Source: Phyllostachys edulis
Lineage: Eukaryota > Streptophyta > Magnoliopsida > Poales > Poaceae
Assembly: GCA_036346405.1 (NCBI GenBank)
Contig: CM070567.1
Span: forward strand, 46,053,633-46,117,632
Reading direction: 5' to 3'
DNA length: 64,000 nucleotides
The notes beneath the pieces were generated by a model, which was given only the letters and a program-made list of their open reading frames with translations, searched no databases and was not told the origin of the DNA. A program made the position numbers and the translations under genes. Of the stretch, positions 1-11,154 are shown piece after piece (the stretch's first letter is position 1; the number at the start of each line of letters is the position of its first letter).

Positions 1-1118
1 AACTAGGCCTTAACCGTACAACCACATGTCTGGTACGGGACGGACCTGGCTAACTAATTAGCAATGTCTTAATTTCGATTCTGTCGTGGAAAGCGTGAAT
101 TATGGGAAACGTTTCTTCACGGAGGCGCAAGAGGGGGGCCCTGTCTGGTTAGAAAGACATTTAGTGTTAAAACCTTAGCGGGCAGAACTGGGTTAAGAAG
201 AAGCTTTGTAAAGGCCTTGTCACGCGTTTCTAGACGCTACCTAAGGTAGTGAGCGGTGGCATAGATATATGCCTAACAAACTAGAGAAGTCGTGTCATGT
301 GGGAAAGTTGTACAACCTCTCAGAGAGTGTAAAACTATTCAATAGTCGTGTCCGCGGTTATGGACGTGCTCGGGGATTTCACATGGGAGATAGAGTATTT
401 TATAAAATGAGTCGGAGTGTGGATGGGAAGTTCACTTGATGAATATAATGTTTGTTTGCTGAACAGGTCATTCACTTGGGGGGGTTTGTGTCGATTGGTG
501 AATTGGGGATTCACTTATCTTTGGTTTGGGTTGGGAAGTGAATGGAAAGTTCACTAGTCGTTTCAAAGAAATTGTTTAATTATTTATTATTGTTTTCAAC
601 TACGCATTTCAATCTATTTATTGTATATCATAAATGTTGTTTTCTGCGAAAGAACCATACAGCTAACCTTTATCAGGCCGTGCATGAATACTATTTGCAT
701 ACATTTCCCTACAGTTTGCTGAGTACATTCAAAAGTACTCATGGCTTTTGCCCTCGGATTGATCCGCAGTTGAAGAGTATCAAGCTGCTCAAGAGTTCTT
801 TGCTCAGGAGGACTATGAAGGTTTTGCGGATTAGGATGCGTTCTCCACTCGATTACCTGTGGGCATGTTGATTGGCCATTTGAAGAGTTTTGTTCCGCTG
901 CAAGAGTTCTATTTGTTTCTTTAGCCCTGCGTGGCAAGTTAAGTAAACGTTGACCATAAGGTCCAGTTATGATTATTATTTGTTACTTTGAGATCTTTTT
1001 AGTTAAATCGAATAAATGGATGGTATTTCATCACTGTTTCCTGTGTGAGTTAGTTACTGATCTGGGACTAGTTCGGAAAACACAGAGGGTTCCTGGGATG
1101 TATTTTCGGGTCCCGACA
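1..1118 (+). mobile_element. 3' part of a Tekay/Del-like LTR, cut by the window edge
   Basis: Non-coding. It shares with the 5.5 kb LTRs further right a block around 331-372 (AAAACTATTCAATAG, then a GGTTATGGAC core; compare 29432-29475). Like them it has a TTGCTGAGTAC / GTACTCATGGC stretch (716-745) and ends in CA (CCCGACA, 1112-1118). No primer-binding site follows 1118, so this is probably a solo or truncated LTR rather than the 5' LTR of a full element. The left end and the target duplication lie outside the window. The family call rests on these shared blocks only. Confidence 0.55.
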
Positions 1119-2594
1119 GCAAATACCTAGTCTATCACTAAAGAGTGCCTCTTTACGCGCTCACGAAACCAGAAGATAGCATAATAGTGAGAGCATTCGT
1201 AATCAGGGGTGCTATAGTAGGACCTGTCTGGATAAGAGGCTTTTGTTGGAAAAGAAAGGAGGAAAAGGGGGAAAACAGAGGAATATAAACAACATAAAGA
1301 TGAACAGAGTAGTCAAGAAAGGATAAAAGTAGTCAGAAAGAAGTAGGAAAATTTCTGCTAATGATATGGGAAAGGTAGGACGTAACGTTAAAAGAATGGA
1401 CAGACACATAATAAGATACCTCTGAGCGCGTCAATATAATCCTGAGGTAAGCAAATGAAATCGGTGTGAAGATATGCCCACCAGAAGGACCTAGTCCAAG
1501 GAAACAAAACTGACTATACGTATAAGACACAGCTAGATATCGGTAGATATTCCAATTAGTGTGGAGGACACGCTAGGAAATAAAAGCATATAGAGCGTAT
1601 CTTTAGAAGAGCAGTACAAACAACAACTAGAGAAAGAAGTCTAAAGAACCACCTGGCTGAAGAAGACGTTAATAAGCAAGGATTTTTCGATGTTTTTCTG
1701 TATGACGTTTTGCGTCGGCTACAGAGGGCAGGGGGTAAAGAACATCTCCTATATATATGAAAGGAAAGTTTAAGCTCTAATCAGAACACAAAAGAGAAGA
1801 AAAAGGAAAAACAAGAGTTCAGAAGAGCATATACTCGGTCTTCTCCGGGAGCTTGAAGTGGACAGTGTTCTTGTAGCAGCCATGATTTTTGCAGGACACG
1901 GAATAGGAAGCTATATATATCGTAGATAGAGATGAGAACAGGTCGCATCAGAAAGGAATCAGAATCAGAATACTTGAGGCACAGCATAACAAGCTGAGGA
2001 AGGTAGACATGTACAATAGATGAAGAAGCACGTACAGAACAACCGGAAACCAACAACAAAAATAAGAGGTATAGAAGACAAAGTAGATGATCGGAAAGAA
2101 ACTCACAGGTACGAAGATGGAATGGATAGACAACACTTCAATTGAACAACAAACCAAAGAAACCTATGTACATCATAGATACTATTCTATAAAGACAATA
2201 CATACTATATGTAGAGCAGGCATACCAAACCAAATAAGCTTATCCACATCACCGATAGTTGTCTATACAAATGATTCTGACTATATGTAGAGTATACACA
2301 AAAAAAAAGGATCATATATAGGCAGAGGTAATGCACATAAGCAGGAACGATAAGCATATGCATAGCAATGAGATCGCTACTATATAACAGCGTGGATGCA
2401 ACAAAGATATATACGAAACTATAGGACACACAAAGTCACAAACAAGGAAAGCGAAGAAAATGCACAATAGGAATACGAAAAAGGACACTTACAGTGTAGT
2501 AAGCACATAGAACAGCACTGAAGACTCGCCGACGTTCGACTCAGACCAGGAAACAAGAGGAGAACCTGTAGACAGAATAAGGGAGATGAATGAG
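1119..2594. other. Gene-free, purine-rich stretch left of the CACTA element
   Basis: No convincing gene. The + strand is rich in A and G (for example 1250-1400 and 1790-1830), and the minus-strand reading frames here are Phe/Leu/Ser/Tyr-rich by-products of that bias. Short motifs recur around 2200-2295 (ACTATATGTAGAG twice). It may belong to the same unclassified repeat as 11491-13715, with the CACTA element inserted between, but I could not align the two sides. Confidence 0.4.
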
Positions 2595-2622
2595 CACTAC
2601 TACAGAAATGCTAATATCGACG
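2595..2622 (+). repeat. CACTA 5' terminal inverted repeat
   Basis: CACTACTACAGAAATGC matches the CACTA terminus class and lies directly before the subterminal repeats. Its partner at the right end is not recognisable; around 11478-11488 only a weak ATATACACTAGC remnant is seen. Confidence 0.7.
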
Positions 2623-2649
2623 CTTAATCACGCATTTCATCGAAACCGC

Positions 2650-2912
2650 TCAGATAAACACAATCTCAGACGGTTTTTGTTTACCCACCGTCTATGTTAT
2701 TCTCCATGCTAAAAATCGTCTATGAAGAGGTCATATCACAGACGGTTCATGTTTAGAACCGTTTATGAATTATCACAGACAGTTTTTGGTCAGAACATTC
2801 TGTGATAATTCACAGACGGTTCTAAACATGAACCGTCTGTGATATGACCTCTTCACAGACGGTTTTTGTTAAAAACCGTCCGTGATAATTAACTCATCAC
2901 AGACGGTGCAGT
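2650..2912. repeat. CACTA 5' subterminal inverted-repeat array
   Basis: At least six copies of CACAGACGGTT or its complement. The best hairpin is 2811-2841: 12-base arms CACAGACGGTTC / GAACCGTCTGTG around a 7-base loop. In En/Spm elements such subterminal repeats are the binding sites of the accessory protein that gathers the ends for transposition; that role is inferred from family knowledge. Confidence 0.8.
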
Positions 2913-3153
2913 GTACATATATAGCTCCCTGGCCAACAGAGTCTTCTTGAACTCCATCTCTAGCGCTACGGTAACCACGAGAGATCTCCAAGCCCGGTTT
3001 GAGTGTCGCCTCACCTCACTGAGCCGGCCCGCTCGTGTGGTCCATTTTAGCTATTGTCGCCGAGGAGCTTGCCGCCGTCGCCTTTGTTCACCGATCGACG
3101 ACCAGCCGCCTTGGACCTTCCCCGACTTCATTGACACCTTTCTCGTGATCGAG
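2913..3153 (+). promoter_or_regulatory. Promoter and 5' UTR exon of the CACTA transposase gene
   Basis: A TATA-like ACATATATAG (about 2915-2924) lies just inside the subterminal repeats. A GC-rich leader follows and ends in a good splice donor, GAG|GTGAGC, at 3153/3154. An intron would then run to just before the transposase start at 3566. The acceptor is not clear, perhaps because of mutation. Confidence 0.5.
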
Positions 3154-3565
3154 GTGAGCTACTGGAGCATAAGCATCCTTTAATTTGAGTAGTTTCAGGT
3201 GTTTACGCCGAAATCGCTAGTTGCAGGCGCCGCCATAGGACATCACCGTCGGTTCGCCTCAAGCGACCTTAGGGCCCCGGGCCACGACTATTAGCAATAC
3301 GATGTCACCCTAAGCCTAGTTTGAGCTTCAAATCCTACTGTTTTTAATCATTTAGTTAATAAACTAACGAGTCTATGACATGTGGGACCGCCATAGATTT
3401 TATGAATAAAATCATGAAATAAAAAATGAGTCACTAACAAGTAGGGCCCACATGTAAGTTAATAAAATCCGGAAAAATGTAAAAATGAAAAAAGCGTAAT
3501 TAAGCCTCAGAAAATACGCCAAGTCACCCTTTTATTTATTTTCGTGGTTTTCAATACGAACCGTG

Positions 3566-4274
3566 ATGGACCGACCGGGATGTACGCGAGAACCGTGTGA
3601 GTGAAGAGTACATTAATGGCGTGTCTGCTTTTACAAGAGTTGCCGAGGAGGATATGTTGAATAAGGGGGCGGAATATATGTACTATCCATGCATCGACTG
3701 CGAGAATCTGAAGATGTTTAACAACCGAGCGCAGATCGAAGCACACTTGATTCGAAGGGGTTTCAAAAAGGGTTATACATGTCGGACCAGTCACGGTGAA
3801 GAGCATATTATACAGGAAGTCAACGATATGCCGCCGGATGATGTCGATTGTGGTTCCGATTCGGATAGGCTGCACGATGACAATCTAGATCAGATGCTTC
3901 GCGATGCAAAAGGGAACTGTGATGAGAGGGAGTATGTTCAATTCCAGGGCTTGATGGAGGACTCGGAGAAGCCTTTGTTCCCGGGCTGCAAGTCGGAATA
4001 CACAAGGTTGTCATCCGTGCTTAAATTGCTAAAATTGAAGGCAAGCAACGGTTGGTCCGACAAGAGTTTCACGGAGCTGTTAGGTCTCTTAGCGGACATG
4101 CTTCTGGAGGGAAACGAGTTGCCCAAAACCACCTACAAAGCCAAGAAGGTTCTTTGTCCATTGGGAATGGAAGTAGAAAGAATACATGCATGTCCGAACG
4201 ATCAGATCCTCTACCGTAATAAGTATACAAATATGCATGTATGTCCGTGTGCAACGATCCCGATACAAGCGTAA
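3566..4274 (+). pseudogene. CACTA transposase (TNP2), N-terminal part
   Basis: The likely original start is ATG 3566, which opens MDRPGMY, the typical start of grass TNP2 proteins. A one-base shift before 3597 moves the reading frame, which then stays open to 4274. The N-terminal transposase-associated domain is visible: a CIDC zinc-ligand pair, then HLIRRGFKKGYT and a SHGEE motif. An acidic linker (DDVDCGSDSD, LDQMLRD) and the region LLKLKASNGWSDKSFTELL, which opens the TNP2 family core, follow. The protein normally cuts at the ends of its own element. The frame is lost after LCPLGMEVERIHACPND. Confidence 0.85.
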
Positions 4275-5395
4275 GAATCAATCGATGACGACGAGGAATC
4301 GAGGTGAAGAAAGGACCACTTGCTAAGGTGGCGTGGTATCTTCCTGTAATTCCCGCTTGAAGTGGTTTTTGCGAACCCAAAGAATGCAAAATCTAACGAT
4401 TGGCACTCAAAGGAGCGTAAGAATGACGGAAAGTTAAGACACCTCGCTAATTCCGCCCGAAGAGAGAAACATCGATAGGAGGTTTGCGGACTTCAAAAGG
4501 AACCGAGGAATATAAGGTTTGGATTGAGTACAGATGGAATGAATCCTTTCGGTAACATGAGCAAATGACATAGCACTTGACCCGTGACGCTCAGATCTAC
4601 AACCTTCCTCCTTGGTTGTGTATGAAGCAGAAGTATATTTTGTTGTCGATACTTATCCAAGGGCCGAAGCAACCTAGGAATGATATTGATGTGTACCTAG
4701 CACCATTGATGGAAGATCTAAAAATACTGTGGATTGAAGGGGTATATGTATGGGATGCATACAAACGAGAGAACTTCACTTTACATTCCTTGTTGTTCTG
4801 CACCATAAATGATTATCCTGCCCTTGCTAATCTATCGGGCCAGAGTACAAAAGGGGCCAAAGCCTGTACTCACTACTTAGATGATACCGAGAGTGTGTGG
4901 CTGAATCACTCGCAAGAAACCGTGTACATGCGTCATCGTAGGTTCCTTCGGAGGGCTCACCCATACCGCAGGATGAAGAAACAATTCGACGGAGAGAAGG
5001 AGGACAGTTCAGCTCCAAGGCATTTAAGCGGAAAAGAGGTCTATGATATAGTTAAGGATTTAAATGTTGTGCTTGCAAAGGGATGTAAATCGAGGACCTG
5101 TAAGAAGAACATGTGGAAGAAGAGATCAATATTTTGGGACTTACCTTATTGGGAGTACTTAGAAGTTCGCCACTGCATCGACGTCATGTACGTAAAGAAG
5201 AATGTATGTGACAGCTTGATTGGTCTCTTACTGAACATTCGTGACAAAACAAAGGATGGTGTCAACGCACGTCTTGACTTGGTTGATATGGACATCAGGC
5301 CTGAGTTAGCACCAACAAAGACCGATAAAGGACGAACGTACCTCCCCCCTGCTTGTTACACTCTGTCCAAGGCCGAGAGAACCGAACTGTGCTAG
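4275..5395 (+). pseudogene. CACTA transposase (TNP2), central catalytic part
   Basis: From 4275 to 4576 the transposase core is still readable in broken frames (FANPKNAK, LRHLANSA, NIRFGLSTDGMNPFGN). From 4577 the frame is open: YNLPPWLCMKQKYI, then IDVYLAPLMEDL and a long stretch ending in the KAERTELC region. These are the usual landmarks of the Transposase_21 (TNP2) family. A TAG at 5393-5395 interrupts an otherwise unshifted frame, because the next ORF continues in phase 2. That is a single nonsense change rather than a frameshift. Confidence 0.87.
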
Positions 5396-6149
5396 TGCTT
5401 GCATGGTGTGAAAGTTCCGTCCGGTTACTCCGCCAACATAAAGAAACTTGTTTCGATGGAAGATTTGAAGTTAATTGGCATGAAGTCTCATGATTGTCAT
5501 GTGTTGTTGACACAAATGCTCCCTGTTGCAATTAGAAGTATTTTGCCGATCAAGGTCCGAGAGACAATCATGAGGCTGTGTTATTTCTTTAACACAATTG
5601 CTCAGAAGGTCATCGATCCCGAAGGACTAGATGCTCTGCAGGACGAGGTGGTGACGACTCTATGTGATCTTGAGATGTATTTCCCTCCGTCGTTTTTTGA
5701 TATCATGGTCCATCTCATTGTTCATATTGTGAGGGAGATAAAGATGTGCGGGCCCGTGTTCCTACGTAGCATGTACTCGTTCGAGAGGTTCATGGTAATT
5801 CTCAAGTCATATGTACGGAATCGATCTCGGCTAGAGGGCAGCATCGTCGAAGGTTATGCAACTGAAGAGGTCATTGAGTGATTACATGGCTCAGGTCGAA
5901 CCGATAGGTGTGCCTCGATCTCGCCATGAGGGGAGGCTCGAGGGTATCGGGACCATCGGAAGGAAAGCCATCACTCCAGATATAGATGCGTATGGTCAAG
6001 CCCATTTCACGGTCTTGCAACACATGACTGAAGTGTCCCCATATATCGACCAGCACAAGGACGTGCTTCGGCAACAGAATCCGGTGCGGCCGGATGTTTG
6101 GATCACGAGACAACACAACAGACGGTTCAACCAATGGTTGAAAGAGTGA
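5396..6149 (+). pseudogene. CACTA transposase, DUF4218 region
   Basis: Continues the frame of the previous piece immediately after the TAG. CLHGVKVPSGYSANI begins the segment, followed by SHDCHVLLTQMLPVAIR, CYFFNTIAQKVID, and the MVHLIVHIVREIKMCGPV / MYSFERFMVILKSYVRN blocks typical of DUF4218 at the end of grass TNP2 proteins. At about 5878 the frame shifts inside GYATEEVIE (probably a small deletion) and continues in another frame to 6149 (HFTVLQHM, DQHKDVLRQQNP, ITRQHNRRFNQWLKE). Confidence 0.85.
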
Positions 6150-6293
6150 CTCGCTAGGAGCTCGTCAAGTGATATGCTGACATGGTTGCAAAAGGGCCAA
6201 CATTTACAGTTGTAACATGGCGAGGATACGACATAAATGGGTACACATTCTATACGTAGGCTCAGGATATAAAAAGCACTAACCGTAACAAAG

Positions 6294-6683
6294 GTGTCCG
6301 TGATAGATGCATTCAGTACCGATGGGCTGAGGAGCTCCTACTATGGGCAAATAGAGGAGATATGGGAGCTCGACTACGTGCTTTTCAAGATCCCCCTATT
6401 TCAGTGCCGTTGGGTCCATCTCCCACAGGTGAAGGTCAATAAGTACGGTGTCACTACCGTGGACCTCGAACATGTCGGATACAAAGACGAACCATTCGTA
6501 CTGGCTAACCAAGTTGTTCAAGTCTTCTATGTTACCGACCCAGCAAATAAGAAGCGCCATGTAGTTCTTCATGGAAAAAGGAGGATTGTCAGAGTTGAGA
6601 ATGTAGTGGACGAGGAAGAATACAATCAATTTGACGAGTTGCCTCCTTTCGGAAGCGATAAGGGTCGAGGAAGAAGAACGTGA
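6294..6683 (+). pseudogene. CACTA transposase, C-terminal DUF4216 domain
   Basis: YYGQIEEIWELDYVLFKIP, WVHLPQVKVNKYGVTTVDL and EPFVLANQVVQVFYVTDP are the usual DUF4216 landmarks. The upstream link (6150-6293) is broken by stops and still shows fragments of the expected QYSGV-type region. The frame ends at 6683 with a basic tail (DKGRGRRT), which fits the natural end of the protein. Function of DUF4216 is not known. Confidence 0.82.
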
Positions 6684-6764
6684 TGAAACTAGCTACATAC
6701 GCGTCGATCATCATGAAGGGCTAATTTTTAAAGATTAATTGAACAATGTGTGTATATATATATA

Positions 6765-6950
6765 CGCTCGATGAATGGTTAATTTTAGTTCATTTGAGTT
6801 AATTAATTGATTTGTACCGTGAAATGGATGTGATTGTTTCTCAAATGAATGTGAATTGGATGTATATACATGTACTTGTTGTCTTTTACTCGCTTGTTTG
6901 AGATGGCATGGCTAGCATTTCACGAGGCTAGCCAATAAATGTAACTAGAT
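6765..6950 (+). terminator. Transposase-gene 3' UTR with AATAAA, first copy of an internal repeat
   Basis: This AT-rich stretch holds GGTTAATTTTAGTT, a GGCTAGC...GCTAGCC hairpin (6910-6933) and AATAAA (6934-6939). The same order of blocks recurs at 10985-11142 after the second gene (6906-6950 matches 11101-11142 closely), so both genes have related 3' ends. Confidence 0.6.
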
Positions 6951-6964
6951 ATTAACCAATACAA

Positions 6965-7135
6965 AATAATATCACAAACGGTTTGAGCTACAAACCGCTC
7001 AGTGATAATATATCATGAGCGGTTGTTTATTAAAACCGTCAGGATACATCACATATCACGAGCGGTTCTACGTTAGAACCGCTGCAGTGATAGTATGTAT
7101 CCTGAGCGGTTCTAATTTAGAATAAATCTGTGATG
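6965..7135. repeat. Internal subterminal-type repeat array between the two CACTA genes
   Basis: Contains several copies of ATCACAAACGGTTT / AAACCGCTCAGTGAT and ATCATGAGCGGTT-type words in both orientations. They are of the same class as the end arrays but lie in the middle of the element, directly upstream of the second gene's leader. Confidence 0.7.
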
Positions 7136-7137
7136 TC

Positions 7138-7497
7138 CATCCCTATTTATATTCGGACTCTAGCTAGGGTTTGCCGCTACCGCCACTCTCAAACGATTAA
7201 GTTTCTCAACTCCTCGCTCCCTCCTCCCCGAGCCCGTCGCGCCGCCGTCCTCGACGCCGCCTCCTCGAGCCAGCATGACTCCTCCCCGATCTCGTCGACG
7301 CGCCTCCTCCTCCAAATCCCGGCGTGCCTCCCCGAGTCCGCCGAGCCTCCTCCTACAGACCCGCGTGCCTCCCCGAGCCCACCGCACCTCCCGCCCGAGC
7401 CCCACCTCCTCCTCCCCGAGCTCGCGCGCCTCCCCTTCGACGCCGCCTCCGCTGCTCCGGATGATCCTCGCCGTCCTTCTCCTCGACGCCAAAGGTA
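7138..7497 (+). promoter_or_regulatory. Promoter and C/T-rich 5' UTR of the second CACTA gene
   Basis: A TATA-like CTATTTATATTCGG (7142-7155) is followed by a CCTCC/CGCC-rich leader without a conserved protein, then AAAG|GTAACC, a plausible splice donor near 7494. An AT-rich intron follows, with acceptor CTTGTGAAG directly before ATG 7852. The long frames in this leader on both strands are composition effects. Confidence 0.55.
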
Positions 7498-7851
7498 ACC
7501 AATGCCGAGTTCTTGACCAAGACGCCTTTCCCTAACTATTTCTATCAATAATCTGTCATTGTCCCTCATGATAATTGTACTTGTTTTAGGAATTTGTATT
7601 TGTTCTAGTAAGTTATTCATATGGTATTTGTTTTGATACTGCTACTGGAATATATTGCAATGTGGTGTGGTGGGCTTGAGATGAATGCTCTGTGATGATA
7701 ATAGTCTTGTACTGAAATTGTTTTGATAATCGGGTTTGTACTTGAGCTCTGATTGGAATACTTACTCTACATCTGATAGCAATATTAAAATGTTAAATCT
7801 TAGCTTTATGCTGATTTCATTTGTTCACATGATGTTCTATTTCTTGTGAAG

Positions 7852-8590
7852 ATGTCTTCCACTCATTCTTTGTCATCGCCGCCTCATGTGTCTAATGATG
7901 CACCATCCTCTGGAACAATATCCAACCGCGGTAGAAGAAGAGGAATATCGAAAAGGCCCGGGGCCGATTTACCATCACGGAGGTCGATTAGTCTGGGACC
8001 CCTATCAATCCTCGCCGAGCAGCGTTCGCATTCCGGAGAACGGTCGGAATAGTTGCACGGGAACGGGTCAGCGTCACCTATGATTCATGGAAGGTAGTGC
8101 CCGGACCACTGAAAACTGCTGTGCTGGCGGATATTCTCGCATCGTTCGAGATCCCGGTAGAACACTTGGACTCCGTGCGACGACACGCGTTGCTACAGGT
8201 GTGCAAGTGTGGAAGAACTTCAAGAGCACGCTTGTCAAGAACTACGTGGAGAAGGATCTGAGGGCGCCCTTCCACAAGTATCCATTCTTGGAAGAGTCCT
8301 GGGCCGAGTTTGTGGCAAAGAAGACGACAGATGAATTTAGGAGTGAAAGTGCGGTGCACACGGCCCTCCAAGCAAAAAACAAGCACTCCCATAGACTCGG
8401 CACCGCTGGGTATGCGGGTAAAGCCCCGATATGGAGGGATCAGGAATAGCAGGCAAGTTGTTCGAGTGTCTCCCCGCCATTTTCCTGAGATCACTGATGT
8501 GCGCTCCCGACAGTGGTTATTTGCGAGGTTACGTATTGGGCCTACGGGGGAAGCGTACTTTCCAAACCCCATAGATCAGGAAGTGTCCTA
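7852..8590 (+). pseudogene. CACTA accessory protein (Ptta/En/Spm type), N-terminal part
   Basis: Starts at the ATG right after a splice acceptor: MSSTHSLSSPPHVS, then GRRRGISKRPG. The frame shifts twice. RRTVGIVARERVSVTYDSW is in one frame; a third frame (ending at 8449) reads FKSTLVKNYVEKD, ESWAEFVAKKTTDEF, ALQAKNKHSHRLGTAGYAG. These are the landmarks of the plant En/Spm accessory protein family. SRQWLFARLRIGPTGEAYF follows in a further frame up to 8590. The original role is probably DNA binding at the subterminal repeats, by analogy with TNPA. Confidence 0.78.
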
Positions 8591-8668
8591 GCGCTTGGTA
8601 AGATATTGAACTACCTAGTTTGTAATTACTCCATAACTTCATAGGAAGTGAAATGACATGTCGGGCTA

Positions 8669-9182
8669 TTGCAGGTAATGCTGAGTGCACAATCTTCCCA
8701 AGGCTCATTCCAAGCAGACAGGGAGAAAGATATACTCTCCAAAGCCCTAGGAAACAATGAGCATCTGGGTCGCACGAGAGGCGCTGGTGTTTATGTTACA
8801 TGGGCAGAATGGTTCCAAGCGGACTCCGGATCGTACCGGAGTAGGAAGAGAGCCAAAGCCGAGCGCGATGCAAAGCTATGAGAGGATCTTCATGCATCCC
8901 TCAGAGCTGAGCTCACTGAAAAAATCAGAGATGAGGTCACTCAATCCCTTAGAGAGGAGATTCGTGCATCCGAGCAAAAGCAGATGGAGACCTTTGAGGA
9001 AAGGATTAGGGATTGCAACTCCCAAATCGCTTGCAAGCCCCGCCTCATCTTGTGCTAGCCACCCCCCAAACTTCCGAGTAGTCACAAGATCCAACCCTAA
9101 CCCTACCCCAATAGGTGATGACAGATTTCCCGTCGATGACATCCAGGTAATAATTATTATCTCTGGAATGCTGATCCATTGA
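8669..9182 (+). pseudogene. CACTA accessory protein, middle part with coiled-coil remnant
   Basis: SFQADREKDILSKALGNNEH followed by GRTRGAGVYVTW matches the conserved block that follows the N-terminal domain in this family. From about 8880 a Glu/Lys/Leu-rich region (ELTEKIRDEVTQSL in one frame) looks like a decayed coiled coil. A probable donor at CATCCAGGTAATAA (about 9147) suggests an exon end. Confidence 0.7.
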
Positions 9183-9223
9183 TAGGCCTGTTGGTGTAGC
9201 TAATTTTGTATCGTTATGTACGT

Positions 9224-9500
9224 AGGTGGCTATGAAGTGCAAGCTCCAAGTGAGATATGTCTCTGTTGCCCTAGATGTCTTTGCTTGGGGCGGTGTATCT
9301 ATCCGTGTCGGAGCTTTGGTGCACGTGCAAATCTAGCGCCGGGTTTCGCAAAAGTGAATGTGGGCGGTGTTTGTGCCAATTTCGAGGTCGTCCCGCCAAA
9401 ATTCCCCAAACGATGAGGTCATGACTCTAGGGCAAGCCATTGGAATATTCATCCAGTGGCCCAAGGAGGACATCTGCCTAGAGCTACCGCGCTCGGTGTC
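9224..9500 (+). pseudogene. CACTA accessory protein, DUF8039-like domain
   Basis: After an acceptor TACGTAG|GTGGC the frames read MKCKLQVRY, then DEVMTLGQAIGIFIQWP followed by KEDICLE. A block of the form LGxA...FIxWP+xDI is typical of the DUF8039 region found in grass CACTA proteins ahead of a Ulp1 domain. At least one frameshift lies between the two. From 9500 to about 10030 (roughly 500 bases) I see only weak, broken coding remnants. Confidence 0.6.
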
Positions 9501-10029
9501 AACTTCACGGAATGTCTCGCAACGGCATCAAGTCCACGGACTGACCGCACCGGCTACTCAAGACCGACACGGCCCGCATCACATGCATCTACACCTCGGC
9601 TCGATCGACTCTTGTGAAGTCGACCTATACAAAGCGAGGCAAAGAAGGGCAAATCGAAGACGATCGACTCGCCCCGATATCCCTTCTTGCCGTTGGTCGA
9701 AAATTCGTGCTAGGCGAGCCGCTGCTCGAGAAGTTAGACAGCCCTACCCTAGGACCGGATTGCACGGCATTGCATACATGGTACATGGAATACCCAACAA
9801 GCCGTTGATCAACGACGCTTGGGTTTCACCGCAAGTTCAAGGAGGATCATTTTAACCACGTGCATCAAGATGTTTGTCTTCACGGTGACCTTCGACGACT
9901 TGTTCATCTCTTCAACCTCGATGAGCTCGACGCCTCACTCATACGATCTTGAACAACATCGTAAGTGTGTAAAATCACGGCCAATGTTCGTAATACCGAT
10001 AAATGTTATATATAACTCCTTGCTTTTGT

Positions 10030-10934
10030 ATATAGATACATGATCTCGGGTTTAAAGAAGGAAATCACCGTAGGTTTCTCGACCCACACATTGTCTCCGA
10101 GCAAAGCATCACGGCGAATGCAACATTCGCCGAGAATTACGTTATAGATTTTTTTCATGGCTTGCCGTAACAAGGAATTCATACTTTTGCCCTACAACCA
10201 GAAGAAAGTGTTGCACTACTAGCTATACTTGTTGATTTATACTTTATAAGAAACACGAACTTAGGTTTAATGACCATGCTGACATACCTGTGTAGCTACC
10301 ACTGGATTCTAATTGTAATTATACCAAAACAAAAATGGGTAATATACCTAGATTCCCTACAGAGGGCCACTCACAACTTCACAATTATCCGGAATTTAAT
10401 CATCAAGTAAACACGTACATTTCCTCCATAGAAACTCTATTGTAGTCTTTCCTTCCTTTGGCTAACTTCTTGGAGTCATGTAGGGTGTTCGACGTGTTAC
10501 ATGCTAGAGGATGGAATATCAGGGGAAAGATGTTGTCACATGATACAAAATTCCCGGTACTCGCTAGCTAGTACACATTAATCCTATATAACACTTCGTA
10601 GTAATGCCACTCGAACTAACCAATTCTATTTTTGCAGTGCCACCAGCAGCCGCCGGGCCGCAACGTCTGTGGATACTATGTTTGCCACAACATGCAACTA
10701 CTCATCAGTTCCGCGATCACCAATGATCCTCAGATTTGTCAATCTTTCAACAATTATTTCATATATACTTACCAATTTATATAAGCATGAATTTAATCTT
10801 CCTATCGACAGGTTGCAACCATCGACGAAACTACGTTGGAACAGAGCGAGCTCATAAAAGTTCGATCATAACTTGCGCTATTCCCTAATGCATGTGTCAT
10901 AAATCCAGATGGGAGTTTCCACAGTGTAGATTGA
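10030..10934 (+). pseudogene. Ulp1-like cysteine protease domain of the CACTA accessory gene
   Basis: Spread over exons and frames, but the Ulp1 (C48) landmarks are all present. FLDPHIVSEQSIT precedes an EFILLPYNQK block. After a TGTGTAG acceptor the frame reads YHWILIVIIPK with the catalytic His at 10300, then VIYLDSLQRA with the Asp at 10351. After a TTTTGCAG acceptor it reads CHQQPPGRNVCGYYVC with the nucleophile Cys at 10668. VATIDETTLEQ follows, and the protein ends VINPDGSFHSVD with stop 10932-10934. Ulp1 proteases cleave SUMO-like proteins; what this one did for the transposon is unknown. The catalytic residues are kept although the reading frame is damaged. Confidence 0.75.
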
Positions 10935-10984
10935 ACTTGATTGGGATAGATTGAACTAAATGGTACATGTGTGTAAATTAATGT

Positions 10985-11142
10985 ACATTAATGGTTAATT
11001 TTAGTTAATTGATTTATGAATTGGATGTGCTTGTTTCTGAAATGAATGCAATTTTGATGTGCTTCGAAATGAATGCTAATTGATGTGCTTGTTTCAGAGT
11101 GCATGGCTAGCATTTCGATGCTAGCCAATAAATGTAAATAGA
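10985..11142 (+). terminator. 3' UTR of the second CACTA gene, second copy of the internal repeat
   Basis: GGTTAATTTTAGTTAATTG, the GGCTAGC...GCTAGCC hairpin (11105-11125) and AATAAA (11127-11132) repeat the order seen at 6765-6950. Confidence 0.6.
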
Positions 11143-11154
11143 TTTAGCAATGCA

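Noticed and set aside
7160..7620. Long Arg/Gly- or Pro/Ser-rich frames on both strands
   Set aside because: They lie in the GC-rich 5' UTR of the second CACTA gene, overlap each other on both strands, and match no family; a composition effect.
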